Shown: positions 1 to 6,575 of the stretch, piece by piece
How the letters are laid out: every line of letters starts with the position of its first letter
Numbering within the stretch: the first letter of the stretch is position 1
NCBI GenBank assembly: GCA_964423545.1
Contig: CAYRFV010000195.1
Location: 1-10,747, forward strand
DNA from: JALOOE01 sp964423545
GTDB taxonomy: Bacteria; Chloroflexota; Anaerolineae; CG2-30-64-16
Length of the DNA: 10,747 nt
Direction of reading: 5' to 3'
Notes under the pieces: model-generated
Told to the model about the DNA's origin: nothing
What the model saw: only the letters and a program-made list of their open reading frames with translations
Database searches by the model: none
Made by a program: the position numbers and the translations under genes

Positions 1-61
1 GATCATCGGGGTGGCGATCCTGTCCCTCGCGATCGTGCGCTTCAGGAAGCGTCTGGAGTGA
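1..61 (+). CDS. ABC-2 type permease, C-terminal end only (partial)
   Basis: Only the last 19 codons are in the window, read from base 2 and ending at the TGA at 59-61. They encode a hydrophobic stretch (IIGVAILSLAIV) followed by a basic tail (RFRKRLE). This is the usual ending of ABC-2 family permeases: a last transmembrane helix and then a short positively charged cytoplasmic tail. Two ABC ATPase genes and an HlyD-type adaptor gene follow directly on the same strand, as expected for a YbhFSR-like exporter operon. This peptide would then be the end of one of the membrane subunits. The fragment is too short for a family assignment by itself, so the call rests mainly on context. Confidence 0.6.
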   Translation, partial: IIGVAILSLAIVRFRKRLE

Positions 62-77
62 ATCGAGGCGGGACACA

Positions 78-1112
78 GTGACGGCGAGCAGGCGGTCAGA
101 CCGACAGAGCGAAAAGGACACCGGGCAAGGCATGGCGCTGGGTCAGAGGGAGGATCCGGTCATCGTCGCCGAAAGGCTCACCCGCTGCTTCGGGCAGATC
201 CGAGCGGTGTCCGAGCTGACCCTTGCCATCGAACGCGGGGCCATCTTCGGGCTGATCGGGCCCGACGGCGCAGGAAAGACGACAGCGATTCGTCTGCTGG
301 CGGCGGTCATGCTGCCCAGCGATGGCAGAGCTTCGGTGCTGGGCTACGACACGCGGCGCCAGGCCGAACACCTGCGCCTTTCGGTCGGTTACATGCCGCA
401 ACGATTCAGCCTCTACGGCGATTTGACCGTGCAGGAGAATCTCGTGTTTTTCGCCGACTTATTCGGCGTGCGCGGCGCAGCCGCGCGGCGCCGCATCGAG
501 GAGCTGCTCGGCTTCGCCCGGCTGGCCGAATTCACGCAGCGCCGCGCGGCCGCGCTCTCAGGCGGCATGCAGAAGAAGCTCGCCCTGGCCTGCACCCTGA
601 TCCATAGCCCGCAGGTCATTTTTCTCGATGAGCCAACCACGGGCGTCGATCCGATCAGCCGGCGCGAGTTCTGGGATATCCTGGGCAGCCTCCATGCGGC
701 GGGCGTGACGGTCTTCGTCAGCACGCCCTATATGGATGAAGCTGAGCGGTGCAGCCAGGTGGGACTGATGTATGCAGGCGGGTTGATCGAGTGTGATGCT
801 CCCGATGCGCTGCGCCGGCTTGCGCCAGGTGAACTGCTTGCGATTTGGACGCCTCAGATCATCGCGGCGCGGCGACTCGTGCGGAGCCTCCCTGGCGTGC
901 TGGAAGTGCAGACCTACGGCGACCTGCTGCACGTGTTTGTCGTCGATGCGGTCGAGGCTGCACCGCGGCTGGCGGCCGCGCTGCGCGCAGCCGGCGTTCC
1001 GGTCACGGAGATCAAGCGCACCACCCCGCGCATCGAGGAGATCTTCGTCTCGCTGATCCAGAGCAGGCAGGAGACTCCCGGCGGCGGGTGGCGGATCGCA
1101 GCACGCAGATGA
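78..1112 (+). CDS. ABC transporter ATP-binding protein, YbhF N-half-like, with atypical H-loop
   Basis: This is a nucleotide-binding subunit of an ABC-2 exporter, which powers export by ATP binding and hydrolysis at the cytoplasmic face of the membrane. Visible motifs are Walker A GPDGAGKTT (residues 61-69), the Q-loop in MPQRFSLY (Q108), the signature LSGGM (160-164) and Walker B IFLDEP (181-186). The switch histidine expected after Walker B is missing: the sequence reads STPYMDEAE, with Pro217 where most members have His. As I recall the family, the N-terminal ABC domain of E. coli YbhF also has GPDGAGKTT and a non-His residue here, so this protein looks like the separated first half of YbhF. 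The tail (TTPRIEEIFVSLI) fits that subfamily. The GTG at 78 has a purine-rich site (GAGGCGGGA) just upstream. ATG at 132 (Met19) is an alternative start, because residues 1-25 are polar and outside the domain. The stop lies 46 bases before the next ATPase gene, consistent with one operon. Confidence 0.93.
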   Translation: MTASRRSDRQSEKDTGQGMALGQREDPVIVAERLTRCFGQIRAVSELTLAIERGAIFGLIGPDGAGKTTAIRLLAAVMLPSDGRASVLGYDTRRQAEHLRLSVGYMPQRFSLYGDLTVQENLVFFADLFGVRGAAARRRIEELLGFARLAEFTQRRAAALSGGMQKKLALACTLIHSPQVIFLDEPTTGVDPISRREFWDILGSLHAAGVTVFVSTPYMDEAERCSQVGLMYAGGLIECDAPDALRRLAPGELLAIWTPQIIAARRLVRSLPGVLEVQTYGDLLHVFVVDAVEAAPRLAAALRAAGVPVTEIKRTTPRIEEIFVSLIQSRQETPGGGWRIAARR

Positions 1113-1158
1113 TCGCGGAGGCTGTGACGGCAGTGGGTCTCGCACGCGGGAGCTCAGT

Positions 1159-2121
1159 ATGGCGGCGGACGTTGTGCGCGTGACTGCGCCTCGAGAGCGC
1201 GCGCCGGCCACGGCCGTCCATGCCGAAAACCTGACCAAGCGCTTCGACCATTTCGTCGCCGTGGACCATATCAGCCTGACCGTGGCACGCGGGACCGTAT
1301 TCGGTTTCCTCGGGCCAAACGGATCCGGCAAGACGACCACAATGCGCATGCTCCTGGGGCTGCTGGCGCCGAGTGAGGGGCGGGCATCCATCTTCGGCTT
1401 CGACTGTGCCAGGCAGATCGAGGCCATCCGCCAGCGCGTCGGCTACATGCCGCAGCGCTTCAGCCTGTATAACGATCTGACGGTGAATGAGAACCTGGAC
1501 TTCTACGGCCGCGCTTACGGCGTCACCGGCAGACGGTTGACCGCACGCAAGCAGTTCGTCCTGCAGATGGCCGGCCTCGAGGGCCGCGAGCGTGAGCTGA
1601 CGCGCAACCTCTCGGGCGGGTGGAGGCAGCGGCTGGCGTTGGGCGCTGCGATCCTGCATGAGCCCGACATCCTGTTCCTGGATGAGCCCACGGCCGGGGT
1701 CGACCCCGTGTCCCGGCGCCAGTTATGGGAGCTTCTCTACACGGAGGCGACGAGCGGCACGACCGTCTTCGTCACCACGCACTACATGGACGAGGCCGAG
1801 CAGTGCCAGGCGCTGGCATTTATCCACCGCGGCGTGATTGTTGCGCGGGGCAGTCCGGCGGAGATCAAGGCGCAACAAATGCGCGGTCAGGTGCTGGAGA
1901 TCGAGTGCCGGCCCACTGCGCTTGCTCTGCCGGCGCTCAAGAAGTTGGGTGTGTTCGAGGAAGTGGCGCTCTATGGCGCGCGCATCCATGCAGTCGCCGA
2001 GCAGGCCGCGACGCTTATCCCCGGCGCCGCGGACGCGCTGGCGGCAGCGGGCGTGGTCATTGAGGGAATAACGGTGATTCCGCCATCGCTGGAGGACGTC
2101 TTCATCTCGAAGATTCGCTGA
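1159..2121 (+). CDS. ABC transporter ATP-binding protein, YbhF C-half-like, canonical motifs
   Basis: This is the second nucleotide-binding subunit of the same exporter, 320 residues long. All motifs needed for ATP hydrolysis are present: Walker A GPNGSGKTT (52-60), Q-loop Q99 in MPQRFSLY, signature LSGGW (151-155), Walker B ILFLDEP with Glu176, and the H-loop in TTHYMDEAEQC (His208). It ends in the PPSLEDVFISKI tail typical of the ABC-2/drug-exporter ATPase group. The ATG at 1159 is preceded by GGGAG at 1148-1152 with six bases of spacing, which supports this start. The gene lies 46 bases after the first ATPase gene and 40 bases before the adaptor gene. It matches the C-terminal half of YbhF. 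With the motif-degenerate first ATPase it could form a heterodimer with one fully competent subunit; that pairing is inferred, not shown. The substrate cannot be read from the sequence. Confidence 0.95.
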   Translation: MAADVVRVTAPRERAPATAVHAENLTKRFDHFVAVDHISLTVARGTVFGFLGPNGSGKTTTMRMLLGLLAPSEGRASIFGFDCARQIEAIRQRVGYMPQRFSLYNDLTVNENLDFYGRAYGVTGRRLTARKQFVLQMAGLEGRERELTRNLSGGWRQRLALGAAILHEPDILFLDEPTAGVDPVSRRQLWELLYTEATSGTTVFVTTHYMDEAEQCQALAFIHRGVIVARGSPAEIKAQQMRGQVLEIECRPTALALPALKKLGVFEEVALYGARIHAVAEQAATLIPGAADALAAAGVVIEGITVIPPSLEDVFISKIR

Positions 2122-2161
2122 GAGCCAACTCTCGCCAGGCGGTGAAGGACGCAGGGCAGCC

Positions 2162-3866
2162 ATGAAACGCACCGATCTACTGATTCGAATCTTGCTCCTG
2201 GTGACCGTGAGTCTGGGCGGATGCTCGGCGCCATCGCCTGACGTGCTTTCGCGAGTGAGCACCGTTGTCGCCGAGCAACGCTCTCGGGCCAACGATCGCA
2301 TCACGGCGATACGCCTCCCACAGTCCGGCGGCGGCGACGGTTTTTCGGCTTCGGGCACGATCGAGGCGCCCGCTCTTAACGTCGGCAGTCTTCTGGGAGG
2401 ACGTGTCATCCGCCTGGTCGTCGACAGGGGACAGAGCGTGCGCGCAGGCGACCTTATCGCAATGCTGGACACGACGCTGCTGGATGCCGAGATCGGGCAG
2501 GCCGTGGCGGCCAGAGATGTCGCGCAGGCGCAGGTTGCACTGCTGGAAGCCGGCGCCCGAAGGGCCGATCTCGATGTGGCGCGCGCAGCCGTGACGCAGG
2601 CCGAGGCAGCCCGGGATGCCGCCTACATCGCGTGGCTGGACGCGCGGGCGCTCGTCGATGCGCCTTCCGAGCTTGATGTCAGGATCGCCGCGACTGAAGC
2701 CAACCTGCGCGCCGCTGAGGAACAAGTCCGGGCCAGTCAGTCTGCTGCTGCGGCTGCCGATCTGGAGATGCAGCTCTGGGCTCGCACGGTCAAGTCGCTG
2801 GAGGAGGGCTTCGACGTCACGCTGCCACCGATCGCCGGGGGTGGAACCCGCCACGTCGATACGGCGCCGAACAGGCTCGGTGACGCCCGCCTGCAGTGGA
2901 ATCTTGCCAGCCAGCGGGCCTGGGAGGCGCACGCCAAGGCTGGCGCGACTCTCGCCGGCCGGAACGCCGTGCAACAGATGCTGGCCGATCTGCGCAGTCA
3001 GAAGTCAACCCCGTTGGCGCTGAATGCGCAGGCGGACGCAGCGAAGTCAGCGTATGATTTGGCTGCGTCGGCAGTCGCCACGGCGCAGGCCAACCTGACC
3101 GTGCTCGAGTCCGGCGCATCGGTCGAACAGATCGCGGCGGCGCGAGCGCAGGTGAGTCGGGCCGATGCCTGGGTCTATGCCCTGGAAACGCGGCGCGATC
3201 AGGCCAGGGTGCTCGCGCCCCAAGACGGCCGCATCTCCGCCACCCACGTGCGCGCGGGCGAGGTGGCGGCGCCGGGCGCTGCCATCGCTGAGGTGTATCG
3301 CCCCGAGGAAGTCACACTCACGGTCTACGTGCCTGCGACCGACCTGGGCCGGGTGGAGCTCCGCCAGGAAGTTGGGGTCAGGGTGGATTCGTTCCCCGGT
3401 CGGGTGTTCACAGGCACCGTGACCAACATCGGCGGCCGCGCTGAATTCACACCCAGAAACATACAAACCCGAGAAGAGCGCGGGGGCACGGTGTTCCCAG
3501 TCAAGGTCAGTCTCGGAAATCACGAGGAGCTTCTCAAGCCTGGGATGCCCGCCGACGCTCACTTCGGGAAGATGGAGAGCGGCGGAACTGGGCCTGACGA
3601 GCCCGATCTCGGGTCCTCAGCCGTTCCGCTCGCCAACTCTCGCTTCTCCGGCGCTATCGAGGCAACCGAGACGGCCATTGTCGCGGAGATGGGCGGACGC
3701 GCCGTGGCGGTTGCCGCAGCTGAAGGTGACTCCGTGGTGGCAGGGCAAGTGGTCGTCCAGTTGGATGACCGCGAATGGATGGCCAGGCGAGCGGAGGCGC
3801 AGGCGGCGGCGGCCGTCGCACGCGCCGAACATGTGCGTGGGCCGGCAGCCGCACGGCCGTCGCACA
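2162..3866 (+). CDS. Tandem HlyD-type adaptor lipoprotein, 5' part (gene split by assembly gap)
   Basis: This is the first 568 codons of a membrane fusion (periplasmic adaptor-type) protein that links the ABC exporter to the outside of the membrane. A lipoprotein signal peptide ends at a lipobox SLGGC, with Cys21 as the acylation site. The first HlyD module runs from a biotinyl-lipoyl-like half-domain (about residues 61-110), through a long Ala-rich helical hairpin (about 110-345), to the second half-lipoyl and beta-barrel region. The latter includes APQDGRISA, the family motif AEFTPRNIQTREER (427-440) and LKPGMPADAHF. A linker of about 25 residues (469-493) follows. A second module then begins with SGAIEATETAIVAEMGGR and continues into another Ala-rich helix, up to the N run. 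The frame stays open past the gap only as nonsense, to about 4195. The correct continuation is the segment starting at 3960. The start is ATG 2162, 40 bases after the second ATPase gene, with only a weak ribosome site (AAGGAC or AGGGC). The family call is firm; the sequence within a few tens of bases of the gap is unreliable. Confidence 0.88.
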
Positions 3867-3876
3867 NNNNNNNNNN
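3867..3876. other. Assembly gap (10 N)
   Basis: Ten N bases mark a scaffold join of unknown true size. The flanks share the sequence ACGGCCGTCGCACA (3853-3866 before the gap and 3953-3966 after it), so the two contig ends probably overlap instead of being separated. Confidence 0.97.
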
Positions 3877-3965
3877 GTTTGCCCGGGGGGGGGGGGGGGG
3901 CGGGGGCGGTTGCCGCGCCCGGCGCGTTTGTGGTGGGTGGCCGGCCCGCCCCACGGCCGTCGCAC
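3877..3965. other. Probable false duplication with poly-G artefact after the gap
   Basis: After the gap come GTTTGCCC, a run of 16 G (3885-3900), another G-rich patch and then a degraded copy of the bases that precede the gap. Before the gap the sequence reads GTGGGCCGGCAGCCGCACGG and then CCGTCGCACA. After it the sequence reads GGTGGCCGGCCCGCCCCACG and then GCCGTCGCACA, with single-base gains and G-biased changes. The offset between equivalent bases at the 3' end is exactly 100. Long G runs of this type are typical of low-signal cycles in two-colour Illumina chemistry. The segment should be treated as an artefact and not as genomic sequence. Confidence 0.8.
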
Positions 3966-4889
3966 ATCGGTCAGGCGGAAGCCCAGGTCCGGCAAGCTCA
4001 AGCCGCGCTGGCCGCGGCCCAGAGCGGGCTCACGAACGCTCGCACCCTGCGCGAGAAGCCCCAGGAACTCGACGCCCAGATCAACGCAGCACGCACCCAG
4101 GCCGCTGCGGCCGCAGCACAGATCGATGTCGCGCGGGCACAGCTCAAGGCGGTGCGCGTGCTCCAGGAGAGCGTCCACCCGGACACGGGGAGTGACCAGG
4201 ATCGCACGCGGCGCGCAATGTATGACCAGAACGTCGCCTCGGCCGAGGCGATGCTACACGCCGCGGAAGCGTCAGCACAGGGCGCGCAGGCGGCCCTCGC
4301 GAAACTGCTTGCCATCCGCAAGGAGCCGGTGGCGCTCGATATGGCCGTCCACCGGGCGGAGGGGACCGTGGCTCAGGCCGAGGCCGCGCTGCGGATGGCC
4401 GAGGCCGCGCTCGCCCAGGTGACAGCGCCGGTCCAGGTCGAGGCCCAATCCCTTGCGCAGGCGAAGGTGGCGCAGGCTGAGGCCGGCGTCGGCAGCGTCG
4501 ATGCCGTGCTCTCGAAACTCACCGTACGCAGCCCGGCATCGGGCACGATCACCTCCCAGGCAATCCACGCCGGTGAGATCATCCAGCCAGGAATGCCGCT
4601 TCTCACCGTCACCGACCTGGCACGCGCCAGACTGGTGATCTATGTTCCCACGAGCCAGATCGGAGGGGTGAAGGTGGGACAACACGCAGCAGTCCGCGCG
4701 GATGCATATCCGGGACGTATCTTCTGGGGCGTGGTCTCCAGTATCGCGGACCGGGCGGAGTTCACACCGAAGAACGTAGAGACGCAGGAGGAACGCGCCA
4801 AGACGGTGTTTGCCGTGGAGATTGCGCTCGATAACCCTGACCAGGCGCTGCGGCCTGGCATGCCGGCGGATGCCACACTGGAGCCGTGA
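3960..4889 (+). CDS. Tandem HlyD-type adaptor lipoprotein, 3' part (same gene, after the gap)
   Basis: This is the continuation of the adaptor gene in another frame. It begins SHIGQAEAQ, and the last two residues before the gap are also SH, so removing the 100 bases between the equivalent positions joins the two parts into one frame of 875 residues. It encodes the rest of the second helical hairpin (Ala/Gln-rich, coiled-coil-like, ending with AGVGSVDAVLSKL). The second half-lipoyl (VRSPASGTIT) and the beta barrel follow, with AEFTPKNVETQEER (residues 832-845 of the joined protein) and LRPGMPADATLEP at the end. These motifs parallel AEFTPRNIQTREER and LKPGMPADAHF of the first module. The modules are clearly diverged, so the internal duplication is old and separate from the assembly artefact. 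The gene stops at TGA 4887-4889, 30 bases from the end of the convergent phosphatase gene. A gene finder may report it as an independent partial protein; it should not be read as a second complete adaptor. Confidence 0.85.
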   Translation, partial: SHIGQAEAQVRQAQAALAAAQSGLTNARTLREKPQELDAQINAARTQAAAAAAQIDVARAQLKAVRVLQESVHPDTGSDQDRTRRAMYDQNVASAEAMLHAAEASAQGAQAALAKLLAIRKEPVALDMAVHRAEGTVAQAEAALRMAEAALAQVTAPVQVEAQSLAQAKVAQAEAGVGSVDAVLSKLTVRSPASGTITSQAIHAGEIIQPGMPLLTVTDLARARLVIYVPTSQIGGVKVGQHAAVRADAYPGRIFWGVVSSIADRAEFTPKNVETQEERAKTVFAVEIALDNPDQALRPGMPADATLEP

Positions 4890-4919
4890 GCGCGTCCTCC
4901 GCCTATCCCGGCCGGCGAT

Positions 4920-5474
4920 TCAGGACGTGCTTTGCCCCGCCATCCACTTCTCCAACACGCGGCGGTGCCGGTCCTCCAGCTTGGTCAGCGGCCGCTTGGA
5001 TTTCATGAGCGCGTTCGCCTCATCATAGGTCAGACCCTGTTCGCGCATCAGGTAGCCGGCAAGCAGCGTGGCGGAGCGTCCGCGCCCTTTGGCGCAGTGG
5101 ACCAACACCACGCGCCGGTCATCGACCTGGGCTTTGATCCAGTCCACCGCCTGCGTGATGGTCGTTTCATCGGGCACCAACACATCCGGCACGCGATAGC
5201 GCACGTGCACGATGCCATGCCTGTCATAGAATGCCGTCTCATCGGCGCGTTCCGCGCGAATGTTGACGACAGCCCCGATGCCAAGCTGCTTGAGGCGTTC
5301 GTAGTCGCGCCGATACGTTGGCGCGCCGCCCAGCCAGAGCTGCGGAGTGATCTGAGAGAACCAGACATGCCCCAGGAGGGTTTCGTAGCTGAACCGAATC
5401 AGGGGATATGCCATGTCGAACAGCCGATGACCCAGGCCAAGCCGGCTGTCTTCAAACTCAAAGGATGACACCAA
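4920..5474 (-). CDS. Dual-specificity protein phosphatase, PTPMT1-like
   Basis: This is a cysteine-dependent phosphatase of 184 residues, probably cytoplasmic, removing phosphate from protein or lipid/carbohydrate substrates through a phosphocysteine intermediate. The signature HCAKGRGRSA holds the nucleophile Cys127 and the phosphate-binding Arg133. Asp97 in VPDVLVPDE is the best candidate for the general acid. The preceding WFSQITPQLWLGG and LGIGAVVNIRAE are typical of small PTPMT1/DSP-type enzymes. The end (LTYDEANALMKSKRP) also fits the family. The start is TTG at 5474, six bases after AAGGGG (5481-5486). The next codon, GTG at 5469-5471, is equally possible, and Met21 is a third choice. 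It lies 73 bases downstream of the GNAT gene on the same strand, with no clear promoter between, so co-transcription is likely. The substrate is unknown. Prokaryotic members have been proposed to act on phosphoproteins or phosphatidylglycerophosphate; nothing here decides between these. Confidence 0.9.
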   Translation of the reverse strand: MVSSFEFEDSRLGLGHRLFDMAYPLIRFSYETLLGHVWFSQITPQLWLGGAPTYRRDYERLKQLGIGAVVNIRAERADETAFYDRHGIVHVRYRVPDVLVPDETTITQAVDWIKAQVDDRRVVLVHCAKGRGRSATLLAGYLMREQGLTYDEANALMKSKRPLTKLEDRHRRVLEKWMAGQSTS

Positions 5475-5547
5475 TCACCGCCCCTTGCAGCCCATCGACG
5501 CAGATCGCCGCGCCGCGGGGTGAAGAAATGATTCGGGATGCCGTCCG

Positions 5548-6402
5548 CTATGGCGCCAGCCTCATCTCCACCTGCCGCACGGTCACCAGGAACCGGAGCG
5601 CCGCCAGCACCCGATTGACCGGGTCATCCGCAGGCACGTTGCTGATCGTCATCGCTCTTCCCCAATGCAGGTGGGCCAGCGCCTGCAAAAGCACGCGCCC
5701 AGGGGTGACGATGCCGGTTGCCGGATCGATCCCCAGGTCCATCAACCACAAGGCCTCGCCGTGCCCGCTGACGAGACAGTAGGCTGCCGGCGCGCCCAGC
5801 CATTCGAGTTGGTAGCCCTTCAGCCGTCCCGTTTCCGCCATCATTGCGAGAGTCGCCGCCTCGCGCTGCCACGTCGCCGGCTCGCTGTGCCAGTGGTCGA
5901 AGCGAGCGAGCAGCGTGGCGGGTTTCGCCTCGACCAGCCGCTCTTCAGGAATCGGCAACGGATCGGCGTCGGGCGATCGGCGCCAGATCAGCAGCTCACG
6001 AGTGACCGCAAACCCAGCCGCAGCATAGAGCCGCCAGGCGGGGATATTCTGCGAGATCACTTCCAGGCTAAGGTCGCGCAATCCGAGCTGACGCGCAGCC
6101 TCCACCAGGCTGGCAACCATCGCACCGGCGATGCCGAGCCGTCGATGCTGTGGCAGCACGCCCACGCCGCTGATCCAGCCGCGCCGGCCCCGCACTCCCA
6201 AGAGCGCCATGCCGACCAGCTCACCACCTGCGCGCGCCACCACGGAGCGGCCAAGATCGATGTCGTAGAACCGATCCATCGCCGCCATCTGGTCGGCCGA
6301 CACGTGCATCGGCACGAAGTAGTCGGCGTAGGCCCGGTTGAGCAGTTGCGCTCGCTCGGCCGGCGATACTGCGCGTGCCGGGAGCAACGTCAGATCGCGC
6401 AA
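5548..6402 (-). CDS. GNAT family N-acetyltransferase with extra C-terminal domain
   Basis: This is an acetyl-CoA-dependent transferase of 284 residues. The N-terminal GNAT fold has the acetyl-CoA-binding motif VGVLPQHRRLGIAGAM (about 80-95 from the chosen start), where the QHRRLG loop binds the pyrophosphate, and the segment SQNIPAWRLYAAAGF (117-131) with Tyr126 as probable general acid. Residues from about 145 onward (EAKPATLLARFDHW to the end) form a second domain, which may be a degenerate GNAT-like half as seen in two-domain members; no second acetyl-CoA motif is visible. The open frame extends up to 6492, but a sigma70-like promoter occupies 6460-6488, so the translation start must be downstream. 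TTG at 6400-6402 is preceded by GGGAGGG (6408-6414) at five bases and directly precedes the conserved fold, so I chose it. No other ATG or GTG fits. The acetyl acceptor cannot be predicted. The phosphatase gene follows on the same strand. Confidence 0.9.
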   Translation of the reverse strand: MRDLTLLPARAVSPAERAQLLNRAYADYFVPMHVSADQMAAMDRFYDIDLGRSVVARAGGELVGMALLGVRGRRGWISGVGVLPQHRRLGIAGAMVASLVEAARQLGLRDLSLEVISQNIPAWRLYAAAGFAVTRELLIWRRSPDADPLPIPEERLVEAKPATLLARFDHWHSEPATWQREAATLAMMAETGRLKGYQLEWLGAPAAYCLVSGHGEALWLMDLGIDPATGIVTPGRVLLQALAHLHWGRAMTISNVPADDPVNRVLAALRFLVTVRQVEMRLAP

Positions 6403-6407
6403 GCCTG

Positions 6408-6414
6408 CCCTCCC
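6408..6414 (-). promoter_or_regulatory. Ribosome binding site deciding the TTG start of the GNAT gene
   Basis: On the minus strand GGGAGGG ends five bases before TTG at 6400-6402. It is the only good site between the promoter and the conserved GNAT fold, and it therefore fixes a rare TTG start. Confidence 0.7.
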
Positions 6415-6459
6415 GTGAGCAAGTGGCTTCGCCGCGCAGGCATTCCCACAATGGCGGTC

Positions 6460-6488
6460 AGCATAACACAGCGGCTCGCAAAGGTCAA
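6460..6488 (-). promoter_or_regulatory. Sigma70-type promoter for the GNAT-phosphatase pair
   Basis: Read on the minus strand: -35 TTGACC (6488-6483), a 17-base spacer, and -10 TATGCT (6465-6460). Transcription would start near 6453, giving a leader of about 50 bases before the TTG start at 6402. The match is five of six at -35 and four of six at -10, with ideal spacing. Confidence 0.7.
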
Positions 6489-6493
6489 TCAAC

Positions 6494-6522
6494 CGGCCGG
6501 GAGTCCGGCAGCCGCCCGGCCG
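6494..6522. repeat. Inverted repeat between two divergent promoters
   Basis: CGGCCGGG (6494-6501) and CCCGGCCG (6515-6522) are perfect 8-base inverted arms separated by 13 bases. They lie between the minus-strand GNAT promoter and the plus-strand promoter of the HEWAH gene. This could be an operator for a dimeric regulator acting on both genes, but in a GC-rich genome an 8-base palindrome of C and G can arise by chance. Confidence 0.4.
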
Positions 6523-6539
6523 AACGTAAGCTCCCTCTC

Positions 6540-6569
6540 TTGTCGAAGGTGTCCAGCGCGGGCTATAAT
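6540..6569 (+). promoter_or_regulatory. Sigma70-type promoter for the HEWAH metallopeptidase-like gene
   Basis: -35 TTGTCG (6540-6545), an 18-base spacer, and a perfect -10 TATAAT (6564-6569). Transcription is expected to begin at about 6575-6577, which coincides with the in-frame GTG at 6576. It diverges from the GNAT promoter, with about 50 bases between the two -35 elements. Confidence 0.7.
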
Positions 6570-6575
6570 GATGGC

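Noticed and set aside
558..2974. Long minus-strand open frames opposite the two ATPases and the adaptor
   Set aside because: They lie fully under confidently identified ABC and HlyD genes and contain only low-complexity, Arg-rich translations.
3885..3900. G-quadruplex or phase-variation tract
   Set aside because: It is adjacent to the N run and within a corrupted copy of nearby sequence, so it is best explained as a read artefact.
3678..3959. Reading the third-frame frame as a gene starting at 3678
   Set aside because: Before 3960 this frame is the shadow of the adaptor gene and then crosses the N run and the poly-G artefact. Only the part from 3960 on encodes HlyD sequence.
3867..4195. Continuation of the adaptor frame past the gap to a stop near 4195
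   Set aside because: The translation after the gap is Arg/Gly/Pro-rich nonsense, while another frame carries the true HlyD sequence.
4890..4928. Possible terminator between the adaptor and phosphatase genes
   Set aside because: Only CGTCCT and AGGACG can pair, with a loop over 20 bases and no T tract.
6403..6492. N-terminal extension of the GNAT gene to TTG 6492
   Set aside because: The extension runs through a good sigma70 promoter, and a strong ribosome site precedes TTG 6402.
6375..6575. N-terminal extension of the HEWAH gene to 6375
   Set aside because: It overlaps the start of the GNAT gene on the other strand and both divergent promoters, and it would bury the signal anchor.
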